A stretch of DNA of 64,000 bases from Talpa occidentalis (taxonomy: Eukaryota > Chordata > Mammalia > Eulipotyphla > Talpidae), in contig NW_023601433.1 in assembly GCF_014898055.3 (NCBI RefSeq), forward strand, positions 72,771,683 to 72,835,682. Reading direction: 5' to 3'. The number at the start of each line of letters is the position of its first letter. Positions within the stretch are counted from its first letter, which is position 1. Shown one piece after another: positions 44,021-56,373 of the stretch. The notes below the pieces were generated by a model that made no database searches, was not told where the DNA came from, and saw only the letters and a program-made list of their open reading frames with translations. The position numbers and the translations under genes are program-made.

Positions 44021-44962
44021 TTTTTTTTTTTTAAAATTATAGATTTTATTTTTATATTCCCCTATACAATTGCAAAGCCCTCATTCTGACCCCAATCCCT
44101 CCCCTCCCGCCCCCCACCCCCAAAAAGTGTCTCTGGTTCATAGTTTTTTGTTGATTTTGATTTTCACTTTCTTATATTCATTTTCCTGGTCCCTTATTTA
44201 AGTTTTCTAGATTCCTGCTATGAGTGAGACCATCCGGTATTTTTCTTTTTCTTTTTGGCTTATTTCGCTGAGCATGATCCCTTCCAGCGCCATCCATGTT
44301 GCTGCAAATTGCATGTGTTTATCTTTTTTGAATGCTGAGTAATATTCCATGGTATATATGTACCACATCTTCTTGATCCAGTCATCTATTTTTGGGCATT
44401 TGGGCTGTTTCCAAAGCTCAGCTATTGTAAATAGTGCTGCTATAAACATAGGGGTGCAGTTGTTCTTTGGAATTGATGTTTCTGTGTCCTTTGGGTAAAT
44501 ACCTAGGAGTGGAATTGCTGGATCATATGGAAGCTCTATGTTTAGTAGGTCCAGAAATCTCCACACAGCTCTCCATAGTGGTTGGACCAGTTTGCACTCC
44601 CACCAACAGTGCAGAAGAGTTCCTTTTTCTCCACACCCTCGCCAACATTTGTTGTTGCTAGTTTTTTTAATATGTGCCATTCTCACTGGTGTAAGATGGT
44701 ATCTCATGGTAGTTTTGATTTGCATTTCCCTGATGACAAGTGATGTTGAACATTTTTTCATATGTCTGTTGGCCATTTGCATTTCCTCTTCAGAGAAGTT
44801 TCTTTTTAGCTCTTCTGCCCATTTTTTGACTGGATTATTTTCTTTGTTGTTGCTGAGTCTCATCAGCTCTTTGCAGATTTTTGTGATCAGTCCTTTATCA
44901 TTAGTGTTGGGTGCAAAAATGTTCTCCCAGTTGGTGGGGTTTCTCTTTGTTTTTGTTATTGT
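44021..44962 (-). mobile_element. Young L1, 5'-truncated to 942 bp
   Basis: Minus-strand L1 whose poly-A (T-run at 44,021) and short 3' UTR precede the ORF2 3' end. It is flanked by a perfect 14-bp target-site duplication CTTAGAGTGCAGAA (44,007-44,020 and 44,963-44,976). It is almost identical to 54,290-55,225, with only scattered single-base differences, so both belong to the same young subfamily. Confidence 0.93.
44207..44863 (-). pseudogene. L1 ORF2 C-terminal fragment
   Basis: A 218-residue open frame from the C-terminal part of L1 ORF2p. It holds the cysteine-rich segment C-W-R-G-C-G-E-K-G...H-C-W-W-E-C and the conserved stretch [20 protein letters not shown] followed by the [10 protein letters not shown] motif, ending ...SLIAGI. 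Endonuclease and reverse transcriptase domains are absent because of 5' truncation, so it cannot retrotranspose. The frame is intact, which fits a recent insertion. Confidence 0.9.
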
Positions 44963-44976
44963 CTTAGAGTGCAGAA

Positions 44977-46155
44977 ATTTAATGAGAAGCCTAAAAGTAA
45001 ATCTATCAGTGCTGATGGGGTTAAAGTCTTACAGTTATGTGTCCAATGAATGGTAGAAGTCAGAACCAGTAGATACCAGTTTTGCATCCAGATCTTTGAG
45101 CAGTGCCAGGCTCTCTGAGTTTATGTTTTGAAAAACTCACTCTACCACTTCAAGACATTCATTGGTCCTCCTAAGTCCTCTCCCTCCCAAGTCCTCTCCT
45201 GTCCCAGGGCCTTTGTTCCCGAGCACGGTCGCTGCACTGTAGAGGGCTTATGCTTGAAAGGAGTCAGGGCATCCCACCACAGATGCTGGAGACTCCAGTC
45301 CCTGCCCATGAAGGGGTCCGTGGGAGCATGCTGCACAGAGACCTCAAAGGCAGGCTGAGTGCCTCAAGCCTGGCCTTGGCTGCCCAAGTGAGCGAGAACA
45401 ATCCAGTCACTAATCATACAGGTGGTTGCTGGCCTTTGGGGACTGTCAGTCCCACTCACTGATTTCATGGCTCGTGGAAGTGGTCACCAGCAGGATCAGC
45501 CAAATGTCACAGATGGAAAGAAAGAAGTGTTTCCCCAGCTGTTCTTCACATGGAGAAAAGGTGTTGGCAAAGTTCTTATTTTCTAGACTGAGGGGTGAAA
45601 TTGTAGAGAATGAGAAACTCCCTTCCTCATACCATTTTCCAAACTTTGTCTTTGTTTATTGGGCCCAGCCTCTAGTATTTCAGGTAGATTTTTTCAGTTC
45701 AAGTTTGCTCAAAGCAGAGCCTGAGATGAGGGCTTGGGTGATGTGGTTCAAGCTGGAAAGGGTACAGGAAGCAGGTGTGAGGGGACAGAATGTAGGCGAG
45801 GAAGAAGAGGCAGCAGGTGGGGTGTGTGGAGCTGGTTATCATCATGGGCGATGGAGCTCAGTTCTGATCCTGGAGCCAACCTCCGGAGATCCTGAAAACA
45901 TCTCTGAAAGATGGAGGCTCTATTCATCTCCTGCTTCTTTCCCTGCTGGAGAGCTGGGTTATTTCTGCAGCTTTGGGGCAGACCCCGAGGCAGGAAGGTG
46001 AAGCAATCTCTGGCTTCTTCTTGAAGTAGGAAATGGTGGGTTGTGAGCAGCACTGCCTGCTGCATGGGTGAGGAAATAGATGTGGGGGTAGGCAGGGTGA
46101 TATACTGTGGGCACAGTCTCCTCTTAGGGTAGTCTTACCCTCAGGAGGGTAAGAG
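44977..46155. other. Unique sequence, no gene supported
   Basis: The plus-strand frame of 191 codons at 45,426-46,001 shows no domain, no acceptable splice context and no homologue I recognise. I treat it as chance in sequence of ordinary composition. Confidence 0.35.
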
Positions 46156-46159
46156 AGTC

Positions 46160-46385
46160 AGTGTAGAGCCATGGTTAGGAGACCGGGCTCTGGAACCAGA
46201 CCCTTTGGACTGGTATTCCAGGGCCATTGTTTGATGCTGTTCCTGAACCTCTTTGTCCCCAGTTTCCTCATTTGCACAATGGCAGCAACCCCAGTGCTTC
46301 ACTCCTGGGTGGGGTGGGTGACAGTTGGAATGAGACACCAAGGCTCTAAGCACAGCTGTAGGCACAAAGGGAGCGCCCAGTGAGA
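46160..46385 (+). repeat. MIR SINE
   Basis: Near full-length plus-strand MIR: AGAGCCATGGTTAGGAGACC, GGGCTCTGGAACCAGACC, GTTTCCTCATTTGCACAATG. Confidence 0.75.
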
Positions 46386-47385
46386 ACTTGCTGTTGTCCA
46401 TACTGTCTCCATGTGGGCTCTGGACTCCATTCTGATGGCGCTCCTGCTAGGAGGAAGGGGCAGGTGGGTACTCCCTATGGGAGTGCTGGAGTGCTCCACA
46501 TGCCCAGGAAAGTTAGGGAACAAAAGAGCAGTAGATGAAAGGCACATGTGGTCTCCGTGAAATAGGCCAGGGAGGATTTTGCCTGTTCAGGTGCTTGTCC
46601 TTGGCTCAAGTCAGCTGCCCTGCTCCCTAAGCATCAGGACTCGCTGCGGGGACAGCACCTGCTCCTTTCGATCCTTCCTCCCCAAGTGCTCCCCCATTTC
46701 CCTCACCCCAGCCCCTCAGCCGATTGTCCTTGCTAACCGTAAACACAAATCCCATTATCTCCCTTCTCTCCCAGCACTTGCCCCTTGATTTAAGTCACTT
46801 TCCCTTCCCCTTTCATCAGCCCTGGACCCCTCCTGTCATATATCTTGCCCTTTATCTACTGCCCGCGGTCGATATCATACACATTGCCTGCTTGGCTCCT
46901 CCAGAGCCCACTCTTCTTCTTGGGCCGGTATTTCTTGTTAAGCTTCTGTCTGGCCGTGCTCGGTTGCTCATTAAGGCCCTGCCTGGGCATGGTAGTATTT
47001 CTTGTTCCTCGGCTGCACAGCCAGGAGATCCCTAGTAACTCTTAAATGGCGAGGTGGAGAGACGCAGCTTTAGAGCACAGGGAATCCATCTGGCCCCGGC
47101 TTGACACAGTGTGTGCAGTCTTCTGGGTGGAGGGACAGTGGGGACCTAGGGGGGTCCCTTATTTATGCTGAGGGTTTGCTCCTGTGCCTGTTGCTACCAC
47201 CTTGTGTGATTCTGCTGCTGAGTCACTGCTTCAGGCTCCTAACTGGGCTCCCTGGTGCCAGCCTCCTCACCCTGCCCCCACTTAATAAAAGCCCAGTTCC
47301 ACTAATAACTCAGGTGCAGGCAAGCCACTCTCACCCTGACTCAGTTTCTTCACTGTGAAATGAGCTTTTCTTTCTCTCTCTCCTT
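46386..47385. other. Unique sequence, no gene seen
   Basis: Pyrimidine-rich. Short L2-like traces only; no exon supported. Confidence 0.3.
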
Positions 47386-47389
47386 CTTC

Positions 47390-47645
47390 ATTTATTTAAC
47401 AAACATGAAACATGTCAAAAGTGCTCATTATGTGCCAGGTAGTCTTCTAAATACTTTACAAACATTCACACATTTAAATTCTCGTGGCCACCCTATACCA
47501 GAAGCAGCTATTTCTTTGTTTTACAGGTGAGACATTGGCACAAGAAGCTGGGCAGCATTGCATAGGCCACACAGCTGCAAGTGGCAGACCTGGGATCCAA
47601 ACACAGGCACTGGCGCTAGAGTCCATGCTTACATCAGGCCCTATT
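47390..47645 (-). repeat. MIR SINE
   Basis: Near full-length minus-strand MIR: ATTATGTGCCAGGTAGTCTT, TTTTACAGGTGAGACATTGG, GGCCACACAGCTGCAAGTGG, CTGGGATCCAAACACAGGC. Confidence 0.8.
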
Positions 47646-47865
47646 TAATGCTTTTGTGGTCTCCATACGGTTCCAAAATGCTGGTGCAGTTGATGCTTTT
47701 GAATCGCACTAGCTCTGTTCTGTAAAGTAGTCTTGAACACAGAATTAGTGACTACTGAACCAGTGCTCCTAGGGGAAATATAGGGTTAGGTTCCTTCCAG
47801 CTTCTGGTCACGACATTGTGGTCAACACAACTGCTCAACACATGATCCTGTTGTACATATGCTTC

Positions 47866-48172
47866 TGTACAACAGATATTTGATTGAATCTTATTGATTC
47901 TGCACAACAGCTATTTGATTGAATAGATCTTGTTGATTCTGCACAACAGCTATTTGATTGAATAGATCTTGTTGATTCTGTACAACAGATATTTGATTGA
48001 ATGGATCTTGTTGATTCTGTACAACAGATATTTGATTGAATAGATCTTGTTGAATCTGTACAACAGATATTTGATTGAATAGATCTTGTTGATTCTGTAC
48101 AACAGATATTTGATTGAATAGATCTTGTTGATTCTGTACAACAGATAGTTGATTGAATAGATCTTGTTGATT
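47866..48172. repeat. 39-bp minisatellite, eight units
   Basis: CAACAG landmarks at 47,870, 47,905, 47,944, 47,983, 48,022, 48,061, 48,100 and 48,139 give a period of exactly 39 after a shortened first unit. The unit runs TACAACAGATATTTGATTGA then ATAGATCTTGTTGATTCTG. Because 39 is 13 codons, frames stay open on the minus strand; I regard these as a by-product. Confidence 0.97.
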
Positions 48173-48614
48173 CATGAACACTGAACTTGTGCCAAACAGC
48201 ACTATGACTCATGTCCAGATGAAGTTTATCTGACCCACATCTTTACTCCATAAGGTACATTGAAGCCTTCTTGTACTTAGGAACACTAGACAGAAGTTCA
48301 ACACGATGCTCCAGGGACATTTTTAAACTGTGAAATCAATCAAATAAAACAAAGCCACCAACAAACTAAAGCAGGAGCTTACCAAAGAAAAGCACACAAA
48401 TGCAAAAAAAAAAATGCTAAAAAACAAACCAAAAAATGTAGCAGAATAGAGGCCTCAAATAGGATAGTGTTTAAGATGGGGAGCTGAAACAAGAGGGCAG
48501 GCTCAGCTGGGAACATTTGCAATGGATGATACAAGTTTGGTACTGTGTGAATATTGATTTTGGAGTTCCAGATAAATTTACGTTAGTCGGGAATTCTCAG
48601 ATAATGTGAATAAT
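48173..48614. other. A-rich unique sequence
   Basis: Contains A-rich patches (about 48,330-48,440). No feature recognised. Confidence 0.3.
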
Positions 48615-49250
48615 GCAGATGAATTGTACCTTGTGCTCCTCACCTGTTCAACCACCTTCCAAGGCTCCCTACTGCTAACTATATCACATATAAACCACTG
48701 CCTGCCTGTCAAGGGTTTCTAGAATCAGGCCCCAGTCCAACTATTAAAACACATTTCCCCTACTAATAAAAACTAGTGGACACTCATAAACAAATCTAAG
48801 TTTCTGAGGTTCAGAGGGAGGAGGGAAGAAGAAAGGGTCAAAGGGGCATAAGGGATTGCAGTGGGGGGGAAATAAAGGAATTCCTCAAAAAAGAGATAAT
48901 TTGCCAGTCTGTAAATGGTCCAGATTGTTCTTCTGATGAAATAAAATCCATTTAGTTATTTTAGAGCCAATAAAATTTAGCTAATGCATGCTTTTTCATC
49001 TTCAGCTTATTAAACATTTCTCAGAAAGAAAACTCCCTTAACTCCTGGGGCCTTGTCTCCTTCCTCTGGGCCCGAAGGCGCGTCCTCACAATTCCACCAC
49101 ATGCCCAGCTCGGTCCTTCTCCACACCCCTGCTCTTGCTGTTCCTCTTCTGTCACTTTTCTTCCATGCCTTACCCGTAGAGGAAAGTTCAGATCAAATTT
49201 CCTTTTCCTTTGCGTAGCTTTCCCTGAATGCTTTATTCCTTTGGGATATC
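48615..49250 (+). repeat. L2-like fragments
   Basis: Two plus-strand L2-type stretches (48,615-48,740 with CCACTGCCTGCCTGTCAAGG; 49,080-49,250 with ACACCCCTGCTCTTGCTGTT and TTTCCCTGAATGC). The sequence between is unique and AT-rich. Confidence 0.5.
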
Positions 49251-50210
49251 ATAGTCTCATACCAGAGTGGAAGTTAATCAAAATATTTTTTGTGATTTTC
49301 TCATGAGCAGCCTCTTGTGGGGGGATTTTTCAGAACCCCCTGTTTGATGAAACTCTTTGGCAGAGGCAACAGCTAACGTGCATGGTCCATGTCTGGGTTG
49401 GGCTACTGGGAATGTTTGGGTTAAAAAGTGCATAATGAGAGAGAGCGTTGTACTTACCTGAGAGACCTGGCTGGAGGACTGTTGTAATTCCTCAGAAATG
49501 TCAGCTGGTTTCCTTGAGTAACATAGAACAGCAAGCCAAGAATAATTAGGCCATCAAAGGGGTCTTAGCAAGAATTGATCTGTTTGGAGAGATAGGCCTC
49601 TGCTTCTACCAGCTTCAGGGCGAGCTGGTGATGTGTGCAAAGACAGGAGGGGTCCGGGCACCTCCTGAAGACTGGGGCTCCCCTCCTGGGGATCCAGCTC
49701 CATCCCAATGATGCCTACAACAGAACAGTGACTGGCTGGGAATCCTAGGCTGAGAGGGGCCACTCACCGCTAGCCCATTCCTTCCCTGGTCATCTTGAGG
49801 GAAATGACCCACGCCCTGATCACCCTGCTCTGGGACACAGGTGAGGGGACAGGTGGGGCTGGCGTTCCTTCTGCCCCATTTCATATCCCTTCTCTTCCTT
49901 CTTCACGTGCCCGTCATTAACATTCAAACAAGTTGAAACTGAGGATTTGGAGAAACCCGTCTTCAATTCCACCAAAATCCGAGCTAGAAGGAACCCAAGG
50001 GGAAGTCAAGTCCAGCTGCATCTTCATGTATTTGAAAAGAAACGGAGGTCCAGCTAACTCATGTCATGGACAGACTCAATCCAGGGGCAAAATGGAGACA
50101 CCCCATCCCACTCCAAGTTTGGGACTACCTCTCACATGTCTCCACTGTCTATTCCTAACTCTTGGGACTTTATCCCCAACCTTAAAGCAGGTGCCCATTA
50201 AGCTTAGATG
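49251..50210. other. Unique sequence, no gene seen
   Basis: No repeat family or exon that I can support. Confidence 0.3.
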
Positions 50211-50214
50211 TTAG

Positions 50215-51030
50215 AAGGTGTGATGGAAAGCAGACAGCTGTGTGACCTCGAGCAAGTCACTAACCCTCTCTGAACCTGGGTTCCTCCATTTGTAAATACG
50301 AAGCTAGTGATACCCTGTCAGGAGGAGTAAGGGTTAATGTACGTAAAACAGACTCATATTCACTGAGTCCTCCCAGTGGGAAGCACTAGACCCTTAAATA
50401 TTAGTCCTTTGCTCCATTTCCTTCATGTATCCAGTAATTTATGCCCATCCCCTGTGTTCCTCTGAGGGATGTGTGTCCTGCTTTGTCCAGTAGTAACTCT
50501 AAGGTGCCACAGGAGGGTCTTGAGATGCTGAAGGTGTATTAAGCTGAGGAGCACTTTTAGAGATTCTCATATTAATCCCCAGCCTCCACTTGAAATGGAC
50601 TGAAGTTGGCTTCTTCCCTGCTTTCATTCCAGTCAAGAATGTTCTGGAAGGGGGCCAATACCTAGAAGATCCAGGAAGGTCACACCCCTCCTCTCACCCT
50701 ATCTGTCTCAGACAGATGATTTGGCCACAAAGAATTTTCCTCCCGGTCACAAGATAATTACAACTACCACGCATACAGACACTTTTCTGAAGGGCAAGTT
50801 TTCAGGGCCCTTCTGCCTTCTGGGAAGCTGGGGTGGACAAGACTAGGTGGGGGTGCTTCCTGGGTTCTGTCCCAACTCTGGCTTGTGCTAGCTGTGTGAC
50901 TTTGGGCAAGACAGTTAATCTCCCCAAACCTCATTTATAAAGTAGGGGTACCAAACGTTCCCACCTCAGCCAGGCGTGAGGGATGTGACCACAGCCCAGC
51001 ATGCAGCACCCCCTCCGGAATACTAGCTGT
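50215..51030 (+). repeat. Two MIR SINEs with unique sequence between
   Basis: Plus-strand MIRs at about 50,215-50,400 (GCTGTGTGACCTCGAGCAAG, CCTCTCTGAACCTGGGTTCC) and 50,865-51,030 (GCTGTGTGACTTTGGGCAAG, TCTCCCCAAACCTCATTTAT). Confidence 0.75.
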
Positions 51031-51107
51031 TACAGCAACAAAGAAGCGGGATTCCGGTTGTGGAACTGACTTCCAGAAGGTTGGATCATCTTAAATATTG
51101 GGCAGGG

Positions 51108-51372
51108 GGCCTCCCTGGTGGCCCAGGCAGTTGAGTGCCACACTGTGAGGCTGTCTGCAGCTTCTGCAGCACAGGTTTGATCCTGGCCCACCGGGGAGAT
51201 ACCCACATGGCGCGGCAGACCTCTCCTGTCTCGCCCACTGCTCCCCTCAGCAGTGTATTTCAGTCAGTCTGCCTGTTCTGTTCCCTGCTCTATCTCTGGT
51301 GAATCTTCTCACCCTCCTGCACATCTGGCCTGTACCCCAGTTCTTGTATGAGTAAATAAATCTTAAAAAAAA
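51108..51372 (+). mobile_element. tRNA/LTR composite SINE (copy C), good reference copy
   Basis: Head GGCCTCCCTGGTGGCCCAGG, B box GGTTTGATCC at about 51,174, body from CAGACCTCTCCTG at 51,216 to CTGGCCTG near 51,331, then CCCCAGTTCTTGTATGAGTA and an A-rich end. TTAAATATTGGGCAGGG and TTAAATGTTGGGCAGGG form a 17-bp target-site duplication with one change (51,091-51,107 and 51,373-51,389). Confidence 0.93.
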
Positions 51373-51389
51373 TTAAATGTTGGGCAGGG

Positions 51390-53430
51390 CCCTCTCCTTC
51401 TCGGGACCTAAGTTTCCACTTGAGAAGTGGCTGAGGGGTGGGTGGAACTACATGGCAGGTGCTCACTGCCTTCTGTGGCTGTTAGGACTCCCTGAGGGCA
51501 GCGTTGGGGGCCCACCTTTCCTGCAAGATGGTGTCCTCCTGTGGGGAGGAGTCCTGTGCTGTTCCCCCACTGTCTCTTCCACCCCTCCCCACCTTGGACA
51601 GGCGCGGGTTGAGGGGTGGAAGAGCTCTGCTTTGGTCTGTTCTATCTTCTGGGCTTCAGCATTCGATTTCATTTGGACAAGGAATCACATGGTTCGCCAG
51701 TCAGGGCCCAGCAGGAAGCCGGGCAGGGATAGTTTGAGGAGGATTTGTAAAGGAATTGTTTACTGGGTGTGGGCAGGGCAGAGGGAACCATATAGGGTGG
51801 TAACACCCCTAGACCAGAGGGCGCCATGAGAGAGGGTGAAGGGGTCGATGGAACAGGGTCAGGGCTGGAACCAACTACCCCTCCGTATCCTAGAGGAGGG
51901 AAGCAGTTAGAGCTGGGAGGACATGGCAGGTGGGAGCAGCAGGAATAAGGACTGACCTCCACCTCCACCTCCATCTCCCTCTGGGCGGAAGCCCAGACCT
52001 CCCGGCAGCAGAACTGGACCAGAAGACAGAGGCCGGACACACTGCCATCACACAGGGCAGCCTCTGGGCTTGTGGGGAGAAGGCAGGATAGGGGCTACTT
52101 GGGGGAGGGGTGGGCACAAAAGGAAGATGCCCAGCACATGTGGCCAACCCCCCAGCCCCCCGGTGGGCAGCACCCTCACAACCCAGGCTTAGCTAGCCGA
52201 TCTCCCCTTTCCGAGGGCCCTGCACAGATTCTTGCCTCAAATGGGCTGAGTCTTATCAGCGTCCTGATGAGCGGCGGGGAGCTCCCTGTGCAGGGTGGGT
52301 TTGGGACCATCCTGTTACAAAGGGCCTGGGTTTTGTTGCCTTTCACTCAAATCATGTCTAGATTCAGATGCTGTATTTTGGGGTCATGGCCCCCCCTCCC
52401 TTTCTCTGTGTTTTTTAAGTGTGCAAAAAGTACATGCTCCTACCCCGTGGGGGGCTGACAGAGGACTCAAACGAGCAGCCGCTCTGCCGTGATGAGGCCA
52501 GCGCTGGAGCGCAGCTTCCCCCAGGCAGGCGCTGCAGAGCCCTTGCCTTGTCAGCCCTGGGCTTCACGGACGTTGCTTCACTTCTTCCAAAATTCTTGCA
52601 GAATTCTTACAGCATTCTTGCAGGAGATTCTGTCCTTGCCCCACCCCCTGCCCCCAGCCCTCTGCCCTTCTCCTAGGGGATATGTGGCAAAGTTGGAGAT
52701 GTTTTTGGTTACCATGACCAGGGGTTTGCCATTGACATCTGGGGGTAGAGGCAGGGGCGCTGGTCAGCAGGCTACAGTGCACGGGCAGCCACCCATCTCC
52801 CATCACAAAGGAGGATCCCACCCAACGCCAGTGGTGCTGAGCTGAGAAACCCCAGTGTCAAACACCTACCCACCGGGCATTGGTCTCAGAGCCTCCCCCT
52901 TCCTGAATTTCCTTTTCTACCTTCTTGTTATGATTACCCTTGGGCCTGTGAGTGGAATCCTGAAATTTGGGGGCAAGGAAAGGAAAAGATATACTGGGTG
53001 GCAGGACAGAGGCCTGCAGGTCGGTAGATGATGGTGAGTGCTCAGCGAGAGTGGACTGGGGTTGCCAGGATGGCTTGAGGCTGCAGCAAAGGAGGTGTCA
53101 GCAGTTTTGAAGGGCCTTGAATATGCAGAAATGGGTGATCTTGACAATGACCTCAGATCCTTTTATAAATGAGAAAAAGGAGTTTCTGAAAGGTGAAGAA
53201 TCAGCTGAAAATCCCAGGGAGATTGAGTCTCATTTATTCAGAAAGAAAGTCCTTCTGAGAATCTGCTTGTGATATAAGGATATACATGACACATGCCCGG
53301 GGAGCCAGGTCCTAAGATGGGACAACTGGTAGGCATGAAGGCAGGGAGAGGGAAGCTACAGGAATGACCTGACAGTGAGCGCAGGGTAGGAACCAGCACC
53401 CTCACTGTTGTAGGGGTCCCAGCTACATCA
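51390..53430. other. Unique sequence, no gene seen
   Basis: GC-rich with several overlapping chance frames on both strands. I found no frame with family resemblance and splice support. AAATTCTTGCAGAATTCTTA near 52,600 is a small local tandem. Confidence 0.35.
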
Positions 53431-53767
53431 GGTTTGATACAGTGGAAAGGAAGGGAACATAGTTCCTGCCTGGTCATAGCAACAAGAAAGTGGCTTTATT
53501 CTGGGCTACGCAGGCAGCCACAAAGGGTCTCACACGGAGGAATGGACTTCAGGGTCACCCTGGGGACTGGTGAGTGAGATGAGTAGAATAGAAATCACAA
53601 CTTAAGGTATAACTGGGGTCTATGCTGGTATCAGTGGCTTATTAATGAAGGATTCTAGTCCAGTCATGAACAAACACACAGTAATTTATGGCTTCATGGA
53701 ACTTAGTCTGAAGGACTCCTTGGCCAAGGCAAATCCAGCGGTTGTTGCAGGTCCCTGGCTGCGTGTG
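53431..53767 (+). repeat. Inverted repeat, left arm (337 bp)
   Basis: Reverse-complement match to 56,629-56,966 with roughly ten differences, about 97% identity. Starts GGTTTGATACAGTGGAAAGG and ends GTCCCTGGCTGCGTGTG. The spacer is 2.86 kb and contains a young L1. Confidence 0.95.
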
Positions 53768-54279
53768 TTTCTCTCCTCTGACTGTGGCTCATTTGTCTTG
53801 GGTTGCATCCAGTACATGATGCAAGGAGGTTATCACCCCGCTTGGTTGCTCACTGGCTTGGCATTGGGTATCAGGGCCTGAAGGGAGCTTTGAGTTCACA
53901 GAGGGCTTTCATGGCCCTGAAGCTGGGAAAACCAAACCCAGAGTAGTCACTTTGCTTGCTTACAGACAAACAGCAGTAGAGGTAGCAGAGGGACTAATGC
54001 TCTTTCCACTATTAGATCTTTTTTGTTTTCATGTATAATCATTGAGCACCTTTTACTTTTAGGCCTTGGAAACATAGGCCTGAATGACTTTGTTGGAATT
54101 CCTGTCCTGTTATAAAGCCTCACTTTCTAGTCCAGTGCTGTCCAATGGAACTTTCTGGGATGATGGAATTGTTCAATATGGAACCCACAAGCTGCTTGTG
54201 ATGTCTGAAACTGAAATGTGACTGGTGACATGGAAGAAATGAACTTTTCATTTGATTTCATTTAAATTCATATAATTTA

Positions 54280-56373
54280 TTTATTATTATTTTTTTAATA
54301 TTAAATTTTATTTTTATATTCCCCCATACAATTGCAAATGCCCCATTCTGACCCCAATCCTTCCCCTCCCGCCCCCCCCCCCCCAAAAAGTGTCTCTGGT
54401 TCATAGTTTTTTGTTGATTTTGATTTTCACTTTCTTATATTCATTTTCCTGGTCCCTTATTTAAGTTTTCTAGATTCCTGCTATGAGTGAGACCATCCGG
54501 TATTTTTCTTTTTCTTTTTGGCTTATTTCGCTGAGCATGATCCCTTCCAGTGCCATCCATGTTGCTGCAAATTGCATGTGTTTATCTTTTTTGAATGCTG
54601 AGTAATATTCCATGGTATATATGTACCACATCTTCTTGATCCAGTCATCTATTTTTGGGCATTTGGGTTGTTTCCAAAGCTTAGCTATTGTAAACAGTGC
54701 TGCTATAAACATAGGGGTGCAGGTGCTCTTTGGAATGGATGTTTCTGTGTCCTTTGGGTAAATACCTAGGAGTGGAATTGCTGGATCATATGGAAGCTCT
54801 ATGTTTAGTAGGTCCAGAAATCTCCACACAGCTCTCCATAGTGGTTGGACCAGTTTGCACTCCCACCAACAGTGCACAAGAGTTCCTTTTTCTCCACATC
54901 CTCGCCAACATTTGTTGTTGCTAGTTTTTTTAATATGTGCCATTCTCACTGGTGTGAGATGGTATCTCAAGGTAGTTTTGATTTGCATTTCCCTGATGAC
55001 AAGTGATGTTGAACATTTTTTCATATGCCTGCTGGCCATTTGCATTTCCTCTTCAGAGAAGTTTCTTTTTAGCTCTTCTGCCCATTTTTTGACTGGATTA
55101 TTTTCTTTGTTGTTGCTGAGTCTCATCAGCTCTTTGCAGATTTTTGTGATCAGTCCTTTATCATTAGTGTTGGGTGCAAAAATGTTCTCCCAGTTGGTGG
55201 GGTTTCTCTTTGTTTTTGTTATTGTCTCTTTTGCTGTGCAGAAGCGCTTTAATTTGATGTAGTCCCAGCTGTTTATCTTTCTCTTCACTATCACTGCTTT
55301 GGGTGATGTGTCTGTAAAGATGTCTTTGATGTGCAAATCCCGTAGTGTTTCGCCTATATTTCCTTCTATGTATTTTATGGTTTCAGGTCTTATGTCTAGT
55401 TCTTTAATCCATTTTGAGTTGATTTTTGTGTATGGTGTGAGGTAGTGGTCAAGCTTCATTCTTTTGCATGTAGCGACCCAGTTTTCCCAGCACCATTTAT
55501 TGAACAAACTTTCTTTGCTCCAATGCATAGTCTTTGCTCCTTTGTCAAAGATTAGGTGACCATAAATCTGTGGGTTTATTTCTGGATTTTCTATTCGATT
55601 CCATTGGTCTGTATGTCTGTTCTTGTTCCAATACCATGCAGTTTTGATGATTATGGCTTTGTAGTATAGTTTGAAGTCTGGGAGTGTGATGCCTCCATTT
55701 CCTTCTTTTTTTTTTCAGTAGAGCTTTGGCTATTCGGGGTTTTTGGTGATTCCATATGAATTTCATCAATAATTGTTCTATTTCTTTGAAGAATGCCATT
55801 GAGATTTTGATTGGAATAGCATTGAATCTGTATATTGCTTTTGGTAGGATGGCCATTTTAATAATGTTTATTCTTCCAATCCATGAGCAGGGGATGTCTT
55901 TCCATTTCTTTGTGTCTTCTTCTATTTCTTTTAACAGTGTTTTATAGTTTTCTTTGTATAGGTCCTTTACCTCTTTTGTTAGATTTATTCCCAAATATTT
56001 GATTTTTTTTGTTTCGATAATAAAAGGGGTGGTTTTTTTGATTTCTTCTTCTTCAGATTTATTGTTTGTGTATAGGAAGGCTACTGACTTTTGCGTGTTG
56101 ATTTTGTATCCTGCCACTTTACTGAATTGATTGATGAGTTGAATTAGTTTTTCTGTGGAGATTTTGGGGTTCTCTATGTATATTATCATATCATCTGCAA
56201 ATAGTGATAGTTTGACTTCTTCTTTTCCTATTTGGATTCCTTGGATGTCTTTCTCTTGTCTTATTGCTCTGGCTAGGACTTCCAGTATTATATTGAAAAG
56301 CAGTGGTGAGAGTGGACATCCTTGTCTTGTTCCAGATCTTAATGGAATTGCTTTCAGCTTTTCACCATTGAGA
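54280..56373 (-). mobile_element. Young L1, 5'-truncated to 2,094 bp
   Basis: Minus-strand L1 with A-tail complement at the left, short 3' UTR and the 3' third of ORF2. It has a perfect 17-bp target-site duplication TAAATTCATATAATTTA (54,263-54,279 and 56,374-56,390). The T-rich left border and long duplication are hallmarks of target-primed reverse transcription. Confidence 0.95.
54470..56373 (-). pseudogene. L1 ORF2 fragment, 5'-truncated and frameshifted
   Basis: Retains the end of the reverse transcriptase domain, including the catalytic F-A-D-D (complement near 56,190-56,201), then the thumb region in one frame (to about 55,710). Frame changes near 55,530-55,715, one at a homopolymer around 55,706-55,717, lead into a 352-residue frame (55,528-54,470). 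That frame ends with the C-terminal cysteine-rich segment and SLIAGI. The endonuclease and most of the polymerase are missing, so it is a dead copy. Confidence 0.9.

Noticed and set aside
44538..45056. Plus-strand frames over the young L1s (172 and 153 codons)
   Set aside because: Antisense shadows of L1 ORF2; the same frames recur at 54.8 kb.
45426..46001. 191-codon plus-strand frame
   Set aside because: No recognisable family, no splice signals, and no initiation context better than chance.
47866..48172. Possible CRISPR-like array
   Set aside because: Units are contiguous with no variable spacers, and the genome is mammalian. It is a minisatellite.
47835..48212. Minus-strand frame with 13-residue repeats
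   Set aside because: It is produced by the 39-bp minisatellite; the unit length alone keeps it open.
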